Shown: positions 10,623 to 18,115, counted from the first letter of the stretch. The stretch is 64,000 bases of DNA from Polaribacter sejongensis (GCF_038024065.1 NZ_CP150667.1:3045501-3109500), one strand, 5' to 3'. The notes: generated from the letters alone by a model not told the origin. Program-made: numbers and translations.

Positions 10623-10645
10623 TCTTCCCGAAGGGAAGAGGCTCT
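10623..10645 (+). terminator. Hairpin after moaD
   Basis: TCTTCCC and GGGAAGA pair perfectly around a GAA loop, 16 bp past the moaD stop. The T-run is displaced by seven bases, so this is a moderate rather than a textbook terminator. It may also serve the opposing DUF3817 gene. Confidence 0.45.
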
Positions 10646-10663
10646 CTTTTTAATGGATTTTTA

Positions 10664-10711
10664 GTTTCCCTCAGTGAATCTCTGTGTTTTCTCTGCGAGT
10701 CTCAGTGTAAC
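10664..10711. repeat. CTCAGTG/CTCTGTG/CTCTGCG simple-repeat cluster
   Basis: A diverged short tandem pattern (CTCAGTG, CTCTGTG, CTCTGCG, CTCAGTG spaced by about 9-17 bases) between moaD and the opposing DUF3817 gene. Similar text recurs in intergenic DNA of many bacteria (from memory). There is no coding content. Confidence 0.4.
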
Positions 10712-10728
10712 AACTACCAATCAACAAT

Positions 10729-11004
10729 CTATTTCTTAAAATATTTTTTATCAACATAAAAAGTACCAAAAGGAATCACAGAAGCAATTAAAACCATCCC
10801 TAAAGTTTTATTGTTCCAATTCATTTCTTTCTTGATAACAATAGCCAATACTACATATAACATAAAAAGGATTCCATGGGGCATTCCTAACATTTTTACA
10901 TAAGAATCATCGTGTTGTAAATATTTTATAGGTGTAGCAATAAATAATAATAATAGATAAGAAACTCCTTCTAAAATACTTACAATTCTAAAGATATTTT
11001 TCAT
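10729..11004 (-). CDS. DUF3817 family small membrane protein
   Basis: About 91 residues from the ATG at 11004, or 97 from an in-frame ATG at 11022. The internal start is preferred because MKNIFRIVSILEG is where family members usually begin. Three hydrophobic segments are visible (about 5-25, 44-62, 70-86 of the shorter form). The motifs SILEGVSYLLLL and MPHGILF are typical of DUF3817, whose function is unknown. It is transcribed against moaD and moaE. Confidence 0.82.
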   Translation of the reverse strand: MKNIFRIVSILEGVSYLLLLFIATPIKYLQHDDSYVKMLGMPHGILFMLYVVLAIVIKKEMNWNNKTLGMVLIASVIPFGTFYVDKKYFKK

Positions 11005-11106
11005 ATTGATAATTTTTGTCAATGTAACTTTTGGAGGTATTCTCTGTTGATTATTACAACATTTTTAAAGTACAGAAAATTCCTTGTAATGACGATTCAT
11101 TTATTT

Positions 11107-11139
11107 TTGCAAAAATACAACTTTGTTTCCCTATTTTTG
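11107..11139 (+). promoter_or_regulatory. moaE promoter, apparently leaderless
   Basis: TTG at 11107-11109, a 22-base spacer, and TATTTTTG at 11132-11139 match the Bacteroidota promoter. Only seven bases separate the -7 element from the ATG at 11147, so transcription should begin at or next to the start codon. Confidence 0.6.
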
Positions 11140-11146
11140 CTTAACA

Positions 11147-11569
11147 ATGGTAAGAACTTCAATAAAAATTACTTCAGAAAAATTAGATTTACAAGAGTGT
11201 TATCGTTTTGTAGAAGATGATTCTTGTGGCGGAATTTCTGCATTTATAGGAACGGTAAGAAATGATACTCAAGGAAAAGAAGTTACGCAATTAGACTTTT
11301 CTACCTATAAGCTAATGGCAATTAAAGAAATGCAAAAAATTGCAGATTTGGCTTTAGAAAAATTTGATATTAAAAAAATTGCCATTCACCATGCAGAAGG
11401 AATGTTGCAAATTGGAGAAGTTCCAGTGATTATAACTACGTCTTCTAAGCATAGAAAAGCCGCTTTTGAAGCTTGCGAATTTGCAATTGACACTTTAAAA
11501 GAAACCGTTCCAATTTGGAAAAAAGAATATTTTTCAGACGGAGAAGTTTGGGTGAACGCGCATCCTTAA
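11147..11569 (+). CDS. moaE: Molybdopterin synthase catalytic subunit MoaE
   Basis: 140 residues from the ATG at 11147. An in-frame start at 11123 lies inside the promoter and is rejected. MoaE converts precursor Z to molybdopterin using the MoaD thiocarboxylate. Family motifs are GGISAFIGTVR near residue 30, IHHAEGMLQIGE near 82 and the C-terminal VPIWKKEYFSDGE with the conserved Lys pair. MoaD is 0.5 kb upstream. Confidence 0.93.
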   Translation: MVRTSIKITSEKLDLQECYRFVEDDSCGGISAFIGTVRNDTQGKEVTQLDFSTYKLMAIKEMQKIADLALEKFDIKKIAIHHAEGMLQIGEVPVIITTSSKHRKAAFEACEFAIDTLKETVPIWKKEYFSDGEVWVNAHP

Positions 11570-11603
11570 TTTTAGTTCTCGGCGCTTAGTTACATTCTCA
11601 ATG

Positions 11604-11803
11604 CTGGTGCGGGCGTCTCGCTCGTATTTTTTCTTAAAATATTGTAGAATAAGTTTGTAGAAATTACTCCACATATTATTGGTGTTTGCACGAGCGGGAC
11701 GCTCGCGCTAGCGAATATCAGATGTCGTCCTAAAATAAGTTTCAAAGTTTAAAAAAAAACTATGTTTTCTATGTTGCTATGTGTTCAGTATACATAACAG
11801 TGA
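11604..11803. repeat. REPIN-like unit, copy 1
   Basis: A GC-rich hairpin arm (11604-11627, GGTGCGGGCGTCTCGCTCG) and an inverted, related arm (11688-11713, ACGAGCGGGACGCTCGCGC) enclose about 60 bp of AT-rich DNA, followed by a conserved tail to about 11803. Two imperfect palindromes in opposite orientation are the architecture of REP doublets (REPIN/BIME). No RAYT transposase gene is in the window. Confidence 0.75.
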
Positions 11804-11813
11804 AGCCTCTTCT

Positions 11814-12027
11814 CTGGTGCGAGCGTCTCGCTCGTATCTTTTCTTAAAACATTGTTGAGTAAGTTTGTGGAAATTACTTAACATGTTATTGGTGTTTGCA
11901 CGAGCGTGACGCTCGCGCTAGCGGATATCAGATGTCGTCCTAAAACAAGTTTAAAAGTTTAAAAAACACTGTGTTTTCTATATTGCTATGTCGTCAATTT
12001 TGTATTATTCAGCTTACACAACAGTGA
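11814..12027. repeat. REPIN-like unit, copy 2
   Basis: The second copy is exactly 210 bp from copy 1 with substitutions only over the core. Its arms are 11814-11837 (GGTGCGAGCGTCTCGCTCG) and 11898-11923 (ACGAGCGTGACGCTCGCGC). Copy 2 restores better pairing in both hairpins (GCGAG/CTCGC and CGAGCG/CGCTCG). The tail ends at a shared ACAGTGA. Confidence 0.75.
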
Positions 12028-12055
12028 TCCTCTGAAAACTGAGACTGAATACTGT

Positions 12056-13072
12056 TTACTTAGTAAGTCTACTTTGCAACCATAAATAATACTGTAGTCC
12101 AAATAAAATAGCACCTGCCAATAAATGTGTTGCTTGCGTACCCAAAGGAAACTCGGCATAATACATTAACATTCCAGTAATGGTTTCTAAAAAGATTAAT
12201 GCAACTACCCAATTTACCAATTTGTATCCTAGGTTTTTAGCCTGATTTATGTAAAATAAAACAAAGTTTATCAATACAATTGCAATGGTAAAAGATCTAT
12301 GAAAGTAGAATTTAAAACTCGGATTCATTAAACTGTAATCTTTGTTTTCGAAACCATAAAGCTTTACTTGCTCGTCTATAAATTGCCTTACTTGAGTTCC
12401 CATTGCTATTTGAATTAAAGAAAATACGGCAGAAATAATAAGTAATTTACTAAATAGTGAATTGTAATTGTAGGTTTTCTTTTTATCTGAAGTAATAAAT
12501 TTTAATTGTAATAACAGCGCGATAATAATTAAACCAATAACCATGTGAATAGTTATTATAGAAGGTTTTAAATTTGTGTCTACTACTGTTTTTCCTAACC
12601 AAGCTTCTACCAACATTAAAAAGAAAGCAGTATAAGCAAGTATAGGAATTCTTTTATCTGTTTTCCAGAATTTTGAGGCTCCGTATATTAAGAATAAAAA
12701 AACAAAACCTGCTAAAACAGATGATAGTCTGTTTATGTACTCTGTCCAGGTGTGAAATTTATTAAAATTTGCGTAATCATGTTTTGTATAAGTAGCCCAA
12801 TTACTTTTATTGAATTGTTCCGTCGTTTTAATATCGTGTTCTGCAACAAACAGCGCCTCATCTTTAATGATGATAAAACCTTTTTTAAATTCAGAATTTG
12901 GTTTCCAAGTAATTTGTTCTTCCGCTGTAGGCGGAATATAATACCCAAAACATTTTGGCCAATCAGGACATCCCATTCCTGAGCCAGTCATTCTAACAAC
13001 AGAGCCTGCTAAAAAAATTAAGTAGACAGATATAATGGCAATTTGTACAGTTTTTGTGAAGCTACTTTTCAT
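12056..13072 (-). CDS. ctaA: Heme A synthase (COX15/CtaA family)
   Basis: 338 residues of integral membrane protein. It oxidises heme O to heme A for aa3-type cytochrome oxidases. The family signature SGMGCPDWPKCFG is near residue 31, and conserved membrane histidines are in the segments with YINRLSS, ITIHMVIG, YFHRSF and ATHLLAGA. About eight transmembrane helices are predicted. A periplasmic insertion at about 45-110 is typical of the family. With SCO (57 kb) and the ActAB operon (62 kb) it indicates a heme-copper respiratory chain. Confidence 0.94.
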   Translation of the reverse strand: MKSSFTKTVQIAIISVYLIFLAGSVVRMTGSGMGCPDWPKCFGYYIPPTAEEQITWKPNSEFKKGFIIIKDEALFVAEHDIKTTEQFNKSNWATYTKHDYANFNKFHTWTEYINRLSSVLAGFVFLFLIYGASKFWKTDKRIPILAYTAFFLMLVEAWLGKTVVDTNLKPSIITIHMVIGLIIIALLLQLKFITSDKKKTYNYNSLFSKLLIISAVFSLIQIAMGTQVRQFIDEQVKLYGFENKDYSLMNPSFKFYFHRSFTIAIVLINFVLFYINQAKNLGYKLVNWVVALIFLETITGMLMYYAEFPLGTQATHLLAGAILFGLQYYLWLQSRLTK

Positions 13073-13090
13073 TATAAATAAAAGTTTTTA

Positions 13091-13098
13091 CAAAAATA
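13091..13098 (-). promoter_or_regulatory. -7 element for ctaA
   Basis: On the minus strand TATTTTTG matches TAnnTTTG, 18 bp before the ctaA ATG. No TTG lies at the right spacing. A terminator hairpin sits immediately upstream. Confidence 0.45.
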
Positions 13099-13101
13099 AG
13101 G

Positions 13102-13132
13102 CAAAAAAAATTCGTTTAAAATAAATTAAACG
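13102..13132 (-). terminator. Second csp-like terminator upstream of ctaA
   Basis: On the minus strand a CGTTTAA / TTAAACG stem with a six-base loop is followed by a run of T. Its flank and stem resemble the csp terminator at 13268-13295 (both preceded by GAACAAGTCG), as if duplicated. Confidence 0.6.
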
Positions 13133-13267
13133 ACTTGTTCTTGTAAAAAAGGAAATACTTGCCAATAAGTTTTTAAAACAGCTTTGTTTTCTAAATAATT
13201 ACACGCAATTAGTTAAAATGGCATTTTACTTTTTATAAAAGGCATGTTTTATAAAAAAAAATAAGAC

Positions 13268-13295
13268 AAAAAAAAGCCGCTTAAAAAATTAAGCG
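13268..13295 (-). terminator. Terminator of the cold-shock gene
   Basis: On the minus strand CGCTTAA pairs with TTAAGCG around a four-base loop, followed by eight T, 27 bp past the csp stop. A standard intrinsic terminator. Confidence 0.75.
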
Positions 13296-13321
13296 ACTTG
13301 TTCTTTTCAAAAAATTTAAAA

Positions 13322-13513
13322 TTATAGAACTCTAACGTCTACTGCATTTAAACCTTTTCTACCTTCTTTAAGGTCGAACTCTACTGCGTCACCTTCTCTA
13401 ATTTCGTCAATTAATCCTGATACATGTACAAAGTACTCTGTGTTTGAATCATCTTCTGTTACAAATCCAAATCCTTTAGATTCGTTGAAGAATTTTACTG
13501 TCCCTTTTTTCAA
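13322..13513 (-). CDS. Cold-shock domain protein (CspA family)
   Basis: 63 residues, one OB-fold cold-shock domain. It should bind single-stranded nucleic acid and act as an RNA chaperone. RNP1 is KGFGFV near residue 13 and RNP2 is YFVHVS near residue 27. It begins MKKGTVKFFNESKGFG, as in family members. It has its own promoter and terminator and is divergent from nrdB. A cold-inducible role is usual for the family but cannot be read from the sequence. Confidence 0.95.
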   Translation of the reverse strand: MKKGTVKFFNESKGFGFVTEDDSNTEYFVHVSGLIDEIREGDAVEFDLKEGRKGLNAVDVRVL

Positions 13514-13899
13514 AATAATATAATATAAATGTTAATAATACTGCAAATATAAGATTATATTAATTGATATTACCAAAATGTGGTTTTAAATAATTGTTTT
13601 CTTTTTGTAAGTATAACGTAACAGATTGTAAGTGAAAAAAAGTAAATAATTGTTACAAAAATTATTTAATAGAGGTCTTTTAAGAAACTCAATACCGATA
13701 GTAGTTACAGCGATTTTGTATTGATAATTGTATGGTAATGAGATTTTTAAAAAATCATTTTTTTAGCGTTAAATTTCGAAAAACTGTTAATTTGTTAAAA
13801 ACTTCAAGGGTTTTGTGAATAAGTATAACTTTTATTTTGGAGCAAAAAATCCAATCTTTGTTAACACTAAAAATAACAATTAAACACCCTTCATTTACC
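13514..13899. other. Divergent csp/nrdB intergenic region
   Basis: 386 bp, very AT-rich. It holds the csp promoter (13544-13577) but no clear TAnnTTTG element for nrdB and no recognisable NrdR box. The last 63 bp are an in-frame extension of nrdB from a TTG at 13837 that reads unlike the family N-terminus. Confidence 0.5.
13544..13577 (-). promoter_or_regulatory. csp promoter
   Basis: On the minus strand: TTG (13577-13575), 23-base spacer, TATATTTG (13551-13544). Both halves match the Bacteroidota consensus. The predicted 5' leader is only about 25 nt, shorter than the long thermosensitive leader of E. coli cspA. Confidence 0.6.
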
Positions 13900-15174
13900 T
13901 TGGAAATTACGCATATTATAAAAAGAGACTCAGAAACAACCACATTTGAGTTAGAGAAAATTATTAATGCTATAGAAAAAGCAATGCTTACCGTTAACAA
14001 TGGTTCTAGAAATGATGCTATTGCTATATCAAATATTGTACATGGTACATTATTAGAAAGAAGGTTAAATGAACCAGATTATATTCCTACAGTAGAGCAA
14101 GTACAAGATATCGTAGAATATAAATTAATGGACAGTCCTTTTCATGACGTTGCAAAGGCATACATATTATATAGAGACGAACAAACTAGAAGTAGAAAAC
14201 CAAATATTTTTGAGAAGAGAATTAACTTAAAGCCTTACGATTATCCTGCTTTAGGAGAATATGTAGATGCAATTAGACATTCTTATTGGATTCATACAGA
14301 GTTTAATTATACAAGTGATATTCAGGATTTTAAAACCTCTCTTACCGAGGTAGAGAAAAATGCGATAAAAAATACCATGTTGGCAATTTCTCAAATAGAG
14401 GTTGCTGTTAAAACTTTTTGGGGAGACATTTATAAGAAGATGCCAAAGCCAGAAATTGGTTCTGTAGGTGCAACTTTTTCTGAAAGTGAAGTGCGCCATC
14501 ATGATGCGTATTCTCATTTATTAGAGATTTTAGGGTTAAATAATGAGTTTAAAAACTTAAAGAAAAACCCTGTTATAATGAAACGTGTTAACTATTTAGA
14601 AGCCGCGTTAAAAAATGTAAATAGTGAAGACAATCAAGAGTTTTCTGAGTCTATAATATTGTTCTCTTTATTTATAGAGCACGTGTCTTTATTTTCTCAG
14701 TTTTTGATTATCATGGCTTTTAACAAGCATAAAAATGTATTAAAAGGTATCTCTAACGTGGTAGAAGCTACTTCTAAAGAAGAGCAGATTCATGGAGATT
14801 TTGGAATCGATTTAATCAAAATTATAAAAGAAGAAAACCCAGAATGGTTTAGTGAAGAGCACAATTTATTGGTTCAAGAAACTTGTAAAGAAGCTTTTAA
14901 TTCTGAAAGTAAATTAATTGATTGGATTTTCGAAAAAGGAGAATTAGACTTTCTACCTAAAGATGTAATTAATGAATTTATTAAAAATAGATTTAATAAT
15001 TCTTTAGAAAGTATTGGTATTGCAAAAGTATTTGAGGTAGATCAAAAATTATTAGCAGAAACAGATTGGTTTGATGATGAAATTATTGGAACCAAACATG
15101 GTGATTTCTTTGTAAAAAGATCAATCAACTATAGTAAAAGAACAAAAAGTATAACTAGCGACGACTTATTTTAA
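13900..15174 (+). CDS. nrdB: Class I ribonucleotide reductase radical subunit NrdB with N-terminal ATP-cone
   Basis: 424 residues from the TTG at 13900, or 445 from a TTG at 13837; no upstream ATG exists. The 13900 start gives MEITHIIKRDSE, directly into an ATP-cone (residues about 3-92; KRDSETTTFELEKI, VEQVQDIVE, AYILYRDEQ). The rest is the ferritin-like R2 fold with metal-ligand helices carrying SESEVRHH, LFIEHVSLF and KEEQIHGD, and a Tyr four residues after the first ligand His, at the E. coli Tyr122 position. The ATP-cone on NrdB instead of NrdA is the arrangement described in Leeuwenhoekiella blandensis. The nrdA start codon follows three bases after the stop. Confidence 0.94.
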   Translation: MEITHIIKRDSETTTFELEKIINAIEKAMLTVNNGSRNDAIAISNIVHGTLLERRLNEPDYIPTVEQVQDIVEYKLMDSPFHDVAKAYILYRDEQTRSRKPNIFEKRINLKPYDYPALGEYVDAIRHSYWIHTEFNYTSDIQDFKTSLTEVEKNAIKNTMLAISQIEVAVKTFWGDIYKKMPKPEIGSVGATFSESEVRHHDAYSHLLEILGLNNEFKNLKKNPVIMKRVNYLEAALKNVNSEDNQEFSESIILFSLFIEHVSLFSQFLIIMAFNKHKNVLKGISNVVEATSKEEQIHGDFGIDLIKIIKEENPEWFSEEHNLLVQETCKEAFNSESKLIDWIFEKGELDFLPKDVINEFIKNRFNNSLESIGIAKVFEVDQKLLAETDWFDDEIIGTKHGDFFVKRSINYSKRTKSITSDDLF

Positions 15175-15177
15175 ATT

Positions 15178-16956
15178 ATGAACTTGAACGAAACAAAAAC
15201 AACAGAACTTACAGAACACGAACAGTTAATTCAAGTTAGAAACGCTGCTAGGAAAGAAATGCTTAAAGGTAAAGATCAACCAGAAATTACATGGCTAACA
15301 GAAAATAGTCGTAAATTTTTACAATCTGGTTATTTAACAGGAGATACTACACCAGAAGAAAGAATACGTGAAATTGCAGACAATGCAGAGCGTATTTTAA
15401 ATATGGATGGGTTTTCTGATAAGTTTTATAAATACATGGCAGAGGGTTATTACTCTTTAGCTTCACCAATTTGGTCTAACTTTGGTAAGAAAAGAGGTTT
15501 ACCAATTAGCTGTTTTGGATCGCATGTAGCAGATGATATGGGAGATATTTTGTTCTCTCAATCAGAAGTTGGTATGATGTCTAAATTAGGAGGAGGAACT
15601 TCTGGATACTTTGGTAAGTTGCGTAAAAGAGGTGCCGATGTAAAAAACAACGGTTCATCTTCTGGTTCTGTACACATTATGCAGTTGTTCGAAAAAATGG
15701 TAGATGTTGTAAGTCAAGGTTCTGTAAGACGTGGACGTTTTTCTCCATATTTACCAGTAGATCATCCAGATATTAAAGAGTTTTTAGAAATAGGAACAGA
15801 AGGAAACCCAATTCAAGAATTAACGCATGGTGTTACCGTTGGTGACGAATGGATGCAAGCAATGATTGATGGAGATGTAGAAAAAAGAGGTATTTGGGCT
15901 AAAATATTACAAAGAAGAGGAGAAATAGGATATCCTTATATACTTTTTAGAGACAATGCAAATAACGGAACGGTAGATGTTTACAAAGACAAAAACCACG
16001 AAATTTATGCGAGTAACTTGTGTACAGAAATCATGTTGCCTTCTAATGAAGATTGGTCTTTTGTATGTTGTTTATCATCTGTAAACTTATTACATTATGA
16101 TAAGTGGAAAGATACAGATGCTGTAGAAACACTTACGTATTTCTTAGATGCAGTAATGCAAGAGTTTATCACTAAGTTAGAAGTATATAAAGATTCAGAT
16201 GATAGAGACGATCAGTTTACGTTTCGTTTTATGGAGAAAGCGTATAATTTTGCTAAAGAAAATAGAGCTTTAGGTTTAGGTGCTTTAGGATGGCACTCTT
16301 TATTACAATCTAAAATGCATGCTTTTGATAGTGCAGAAGCGTATGCTTTAAACAGTGAAATCTTTAAGGTAATTAAAGAAAAATCTTACAAAGCGTCAGA
16401 AGAAATGGCTAAGTTGTATGGTGAGCCAGAAGTATTAAAAGGATACGGAAGACGTAACACCACTTTAAATGCTATTGCACCAACAACATCATCAGCATTT
16501 ATTTTAGGACAAGTTTCTCAAGGAATTGAGCCAATTTGGTCTAACATATATGTAAAGGATATTGCAAAAATTAAAACAACGATTAAGAATCCAATTTTAG
16601 AAGCATTATTGGAAGAAAAAGGACATAATACATCAGATATTTGGAAAAGTATTAGAGATAATGATGGTTCTGTACAACATTTAAGTGTTTTAACAGAAGC
16701 AGAAAAAGATGTGTTTAAAACCTATTCAGAAATTGATCAAAATGTAATTGTATATCAGGCAGCTAATAGACAAAATCATATAGATCAAGGGCAGTCTATT
16801 AACATTATGGTACATCCAGATATGCCAATTAAAGAAGTGAATTCGGTTTATATTAATGCTTGGAAATTAGGTGTAAAATCTATGTATTACCAACACAGTA
16901 TGAATGCTGCTCAGAAATTTAAGCAAAAGAAAGAATGTGCTAGTTGCGAAGGGTAA
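15178..16956 (+). CDS. nrdA: Ribonucleoside-diphosphate reductase catalytic subunit NrdA (no ATP-cone)
   Basis: 592 residues, short for NrdA because it starts almost directly in the R1 all-alpha domain and has no N-terminal ATP-cone. It reduces ribonucleoside diphosphates using the NrdB radical. Visible active-site features are ISCFGSH (first redox Cys), SNLCTEI (Asn, thiyl-radical Cys, Glu), CCLSSVNL (second redox Cys), YYQHSMN near the C-terminus, and a terminal ECASCEG Cys pair that passes electrons from thioredoxin. Operonic with nrdB. Overall activity regulation is expected to come from the NrdB cone. Confidence 0.96.
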   Translation: MNLNETKTTELTEHEQLIQVRNAARKEMLKGKDQPEITWLTENSRKFLQSGYLTGDTTPEERIREIADNAERILNMDGFSDKFYKYMAEGYYSLASPIWSNFGKKRGLPISCFGSHVADDMGDILFSQSEVGMMSKLGGGTSGYFGKLRKRGADVKNNGSSSGSVHIMQLFEKMVDVVSQGSVRRGRFSPYLPVDHPDIKEFLEIGTEGNPIQELTHGVTVGDEWMQAMIDGDVEKRGIWAKILQRRGEIGYPYILFRDNANNGTVDVYKDKNHEIYASNLCTEIMLPSNEDWSFVCCLSSVNLLHYDKWKDTDAVETLTYFLDAVMQEFITKLEVYKDSDDRDDQFTFRFMEKAYNFAKENRALGLGALGWHSLLQSKMHAFDSAEAYALNSEIFKVIKEKSYKASEEMAKLYGEPEVLKGYGRRNTTLNAIAPTTSSAFILGQVSQGIEPIWSNIYVKDIAKIKTTIKNPILEALLEEKGHNTSDIWKSIRDNDGSVQHLSVLTEAEKDVFKTYSEIDQNVIVYQAANRQNHIDQGQSINIMVHPDMPIKEVNSVYINAWKLGVKSMYYQHSMNAAQKFKQKKECASCEG

Positions 16957-16977
16957 TTAGTAATAAAATAAATTGAG

Positions 16978-17003
16978 AGAGAAGTCGAAAGGCTTCTCTT
17001 TAT
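16978..17003 (+). terminator. nrdBA terminator
   Basis: AGAGAAG and CTTCTCT pair around TCGAAAGG, 22 bp after the nrdA stop, followed by a short T-rich tail. Confidence 0.65.
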
Positions 17004-17048
17004 TATGAAATAATTAAAATATTTTATTTGAGATAAAAAAATAAGCAT

Positions 17049-17076
17049 AAAAAAAAGCGATACTAGACATATCGCT
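17049..17076 (-). terminator. Terminator of the candidate small RNA
   Basis: On the minus strand AGCGATA and TATCGCT pair perfectly around a seven-base loop and are followed by seven T. No minus-strand protein gene lies within 1 kb upstream, so it appears to serve the candidate RNA. Confidence 0.7.
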
Positions 17077-17168
17077 TCTTGGTAATATTTTTAAATTTTT
17101 GCTTCCTAGGGCCAAAATTTTAATCTAAAGAAATGAATTTTGAGATTACTCAATCTCCTTCCCTTTTG
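17049..17168 (-). ncRNA. Candidate intergenic small RNA, about 115-120 nt
   Basis: On the minus strand a consensus promoter (17204-17174) predicts a start near 17168, and a strong intrinsic terminator (AGCGATA/TATCGCT plus seven T) ends near 17049. There is no open reading frame of note. The predicted RNA starts G-rich (GGGAAGGAG), then has a GAGATT-GAGT-AATCTC hairpin and a GGCCCTAGG palindromic core. Size and setting would suit a 6S-type or other housekeeping RNA, but I could not confirm any family. Confidence 0.5.
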
Positions 17169-17173
17169 TTTTT

Positions 17174-17204
17174 CAAAATTACAAAATACGATTCTCTTCG
17201 CCAA
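17174..17204 (-). promoter_or_regulatory. Promoter of the candidate small RNA
   Basis: On the minus strand: TTG (17204-17202), 20-base spacer, TAATTTTG (17181-17174). Both halves match the Bacteroidota housekeeping consensus at optimal spacing. Confidence 0.6.
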
Positions 17205-17547
17205 GTTTTATTAATGATTTTTTTAGAGTAAAAAGTGTTTTTAAAACACCTGTGTCTATTACTCTTAAATGAGAACTTATTAACAAAAAAAAATAAAAGT
17301 TGATAAGTCTACTAATCCAAATTACATGAATAGAGAATTTTTTAGATTAATCGAGAATAAATTAATAATTAATATTAATTTAAAAATCATAAAAGTAAAG
17401 AGTATTTTTTATAGTCTTATCCTTTTAGATATAATACGTGGATTAACAGTAAATATAAACCGTGTTGATATAGATTTTTGGTTATAAACATTTATTAAAA
17501 ATAAAATTGGGGAGTTTATTCTTGATTTTAAATGAATTATTTAACAC

Positions 17548-17580
17548 AAAGAGAAGTCGAAAAGGCTTCTCTTTTTTTTT
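17548..17580 (+). terminator. Orphan intrinsic terminator
   Basis: AAAGAGAAG pairs with CTTCTCTTT around TCGAAAAGG, followed by a long T run. The loop and stem are nearly the same as the nrdBA terminator 570 bp upstream. No gene precedes it on the plus strand, so it may end an undetected transcript or be a duplicated copy. Confidence 0.6.
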
Positions 17581-17605
17581 GAAGCTATTTCCAGCTTTGT
17601 GTTTA

Positions 17606-17634
17606 TCTTGAGCTTAGTCGAAAGGCACTCACTT
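17606..17634. repeat. TCTTGAGC..AGTCGAAAGGC dispersed-repeat fragment
   Basis: The text around TCTTGAGCTTAGTCGAAAGG resembles a palindromic repeat seen in intergenic DNA of many Bacteroidota (from memory). It shares AGTCGAAAGGC with the neighbouring terminators at 16978 and 17548. Confidence 0.4.
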
Positions 17635-18060
17635 TTTTTATCAGCAAAAGAAAAAAAAGAGCTCAAACAAATGCTTCAATCTGGGCTAAACTTATTTGTA
17701 TGCTATTTGAGTATAAAGGTTTCTCTTTTAAATCTTCATAGAGATGCTTTAAAATATCACTAAATCTCTAGTGTTTTTAAGTGAACTGAGATAAGAAAAG
17801 GTAGTAAGTTAAAATAAAACACGTAAGAGGTTTTATAGTTAAAAATCAATAGAGTCTTGTAGAGGTGATAAAAGTTTATGTATGCATCTAAAATCGCTTT
17901 AAAATACAGTTCTATATACCTGTTGAGGTTTGGTAAGTGTGATTTTTGTGCTACAGAAGTCCATTTGCTTTAATAAACGGCAATATGAGTGTAAATGCCT
18001 TACTGAATTATTCTGATCAGAAAAAGAATCAGTTTTAGAAAACAAGATGTAATTATATAA

Positions 18061-18090
18061 AAAAAGAGAAGCCTAAAAGCTTCTCTTTTT
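18061..18090. terminator. nhaA terminator (bidirectional)
   Basis: A perfect 12-bp stem, AAAAAGAGAAGC with GCTTCTCTTTTT, around a CTAAAA loop lies 26 bp past the nhaA stop. Flanking A and T runs make it functional on both strands. Confidence 0.8.
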
Positions 18091-18115
18091 TTATAAATAA
18101 TATTTTAAATACTTA

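Larger units (their letters stand above)
11570..12055. other. Gene-free stretch carrying two REPIN-like units
   Basis: 486 bp between moaE and the opposing ctaA gene. It has no convincing open reading frame. Almost all of it is the tandem pair of REPIN-like units listed separately (offset 210 bp). The remaining ends show nothing recognisable. Confidence 0.7.
16957..18115. other. 1.16-kb gene-free region with several terminators and a candidate sRNA
   Basis: No protein gene is supported in either strand. It holds the nrdA terminator, a minus-strand candidate RNA (17049-17168), a plus-strand terminator at 17548 with no visible gene in front, and the nhaA terminator at 18061. A nested inverted repeat (AGAGTAA...TTACTCT around GTGTTTT/AAAACAC) lies at about 17224-17267. 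From 17640 to 18060 nothing recognisable was found. Confidence 0.6.

Noticed and set aside
17531..17581. A 16-codon frame running through the orphan terminator
   Set aside because: It merely translates the terminator hairpin and T-run; chance.
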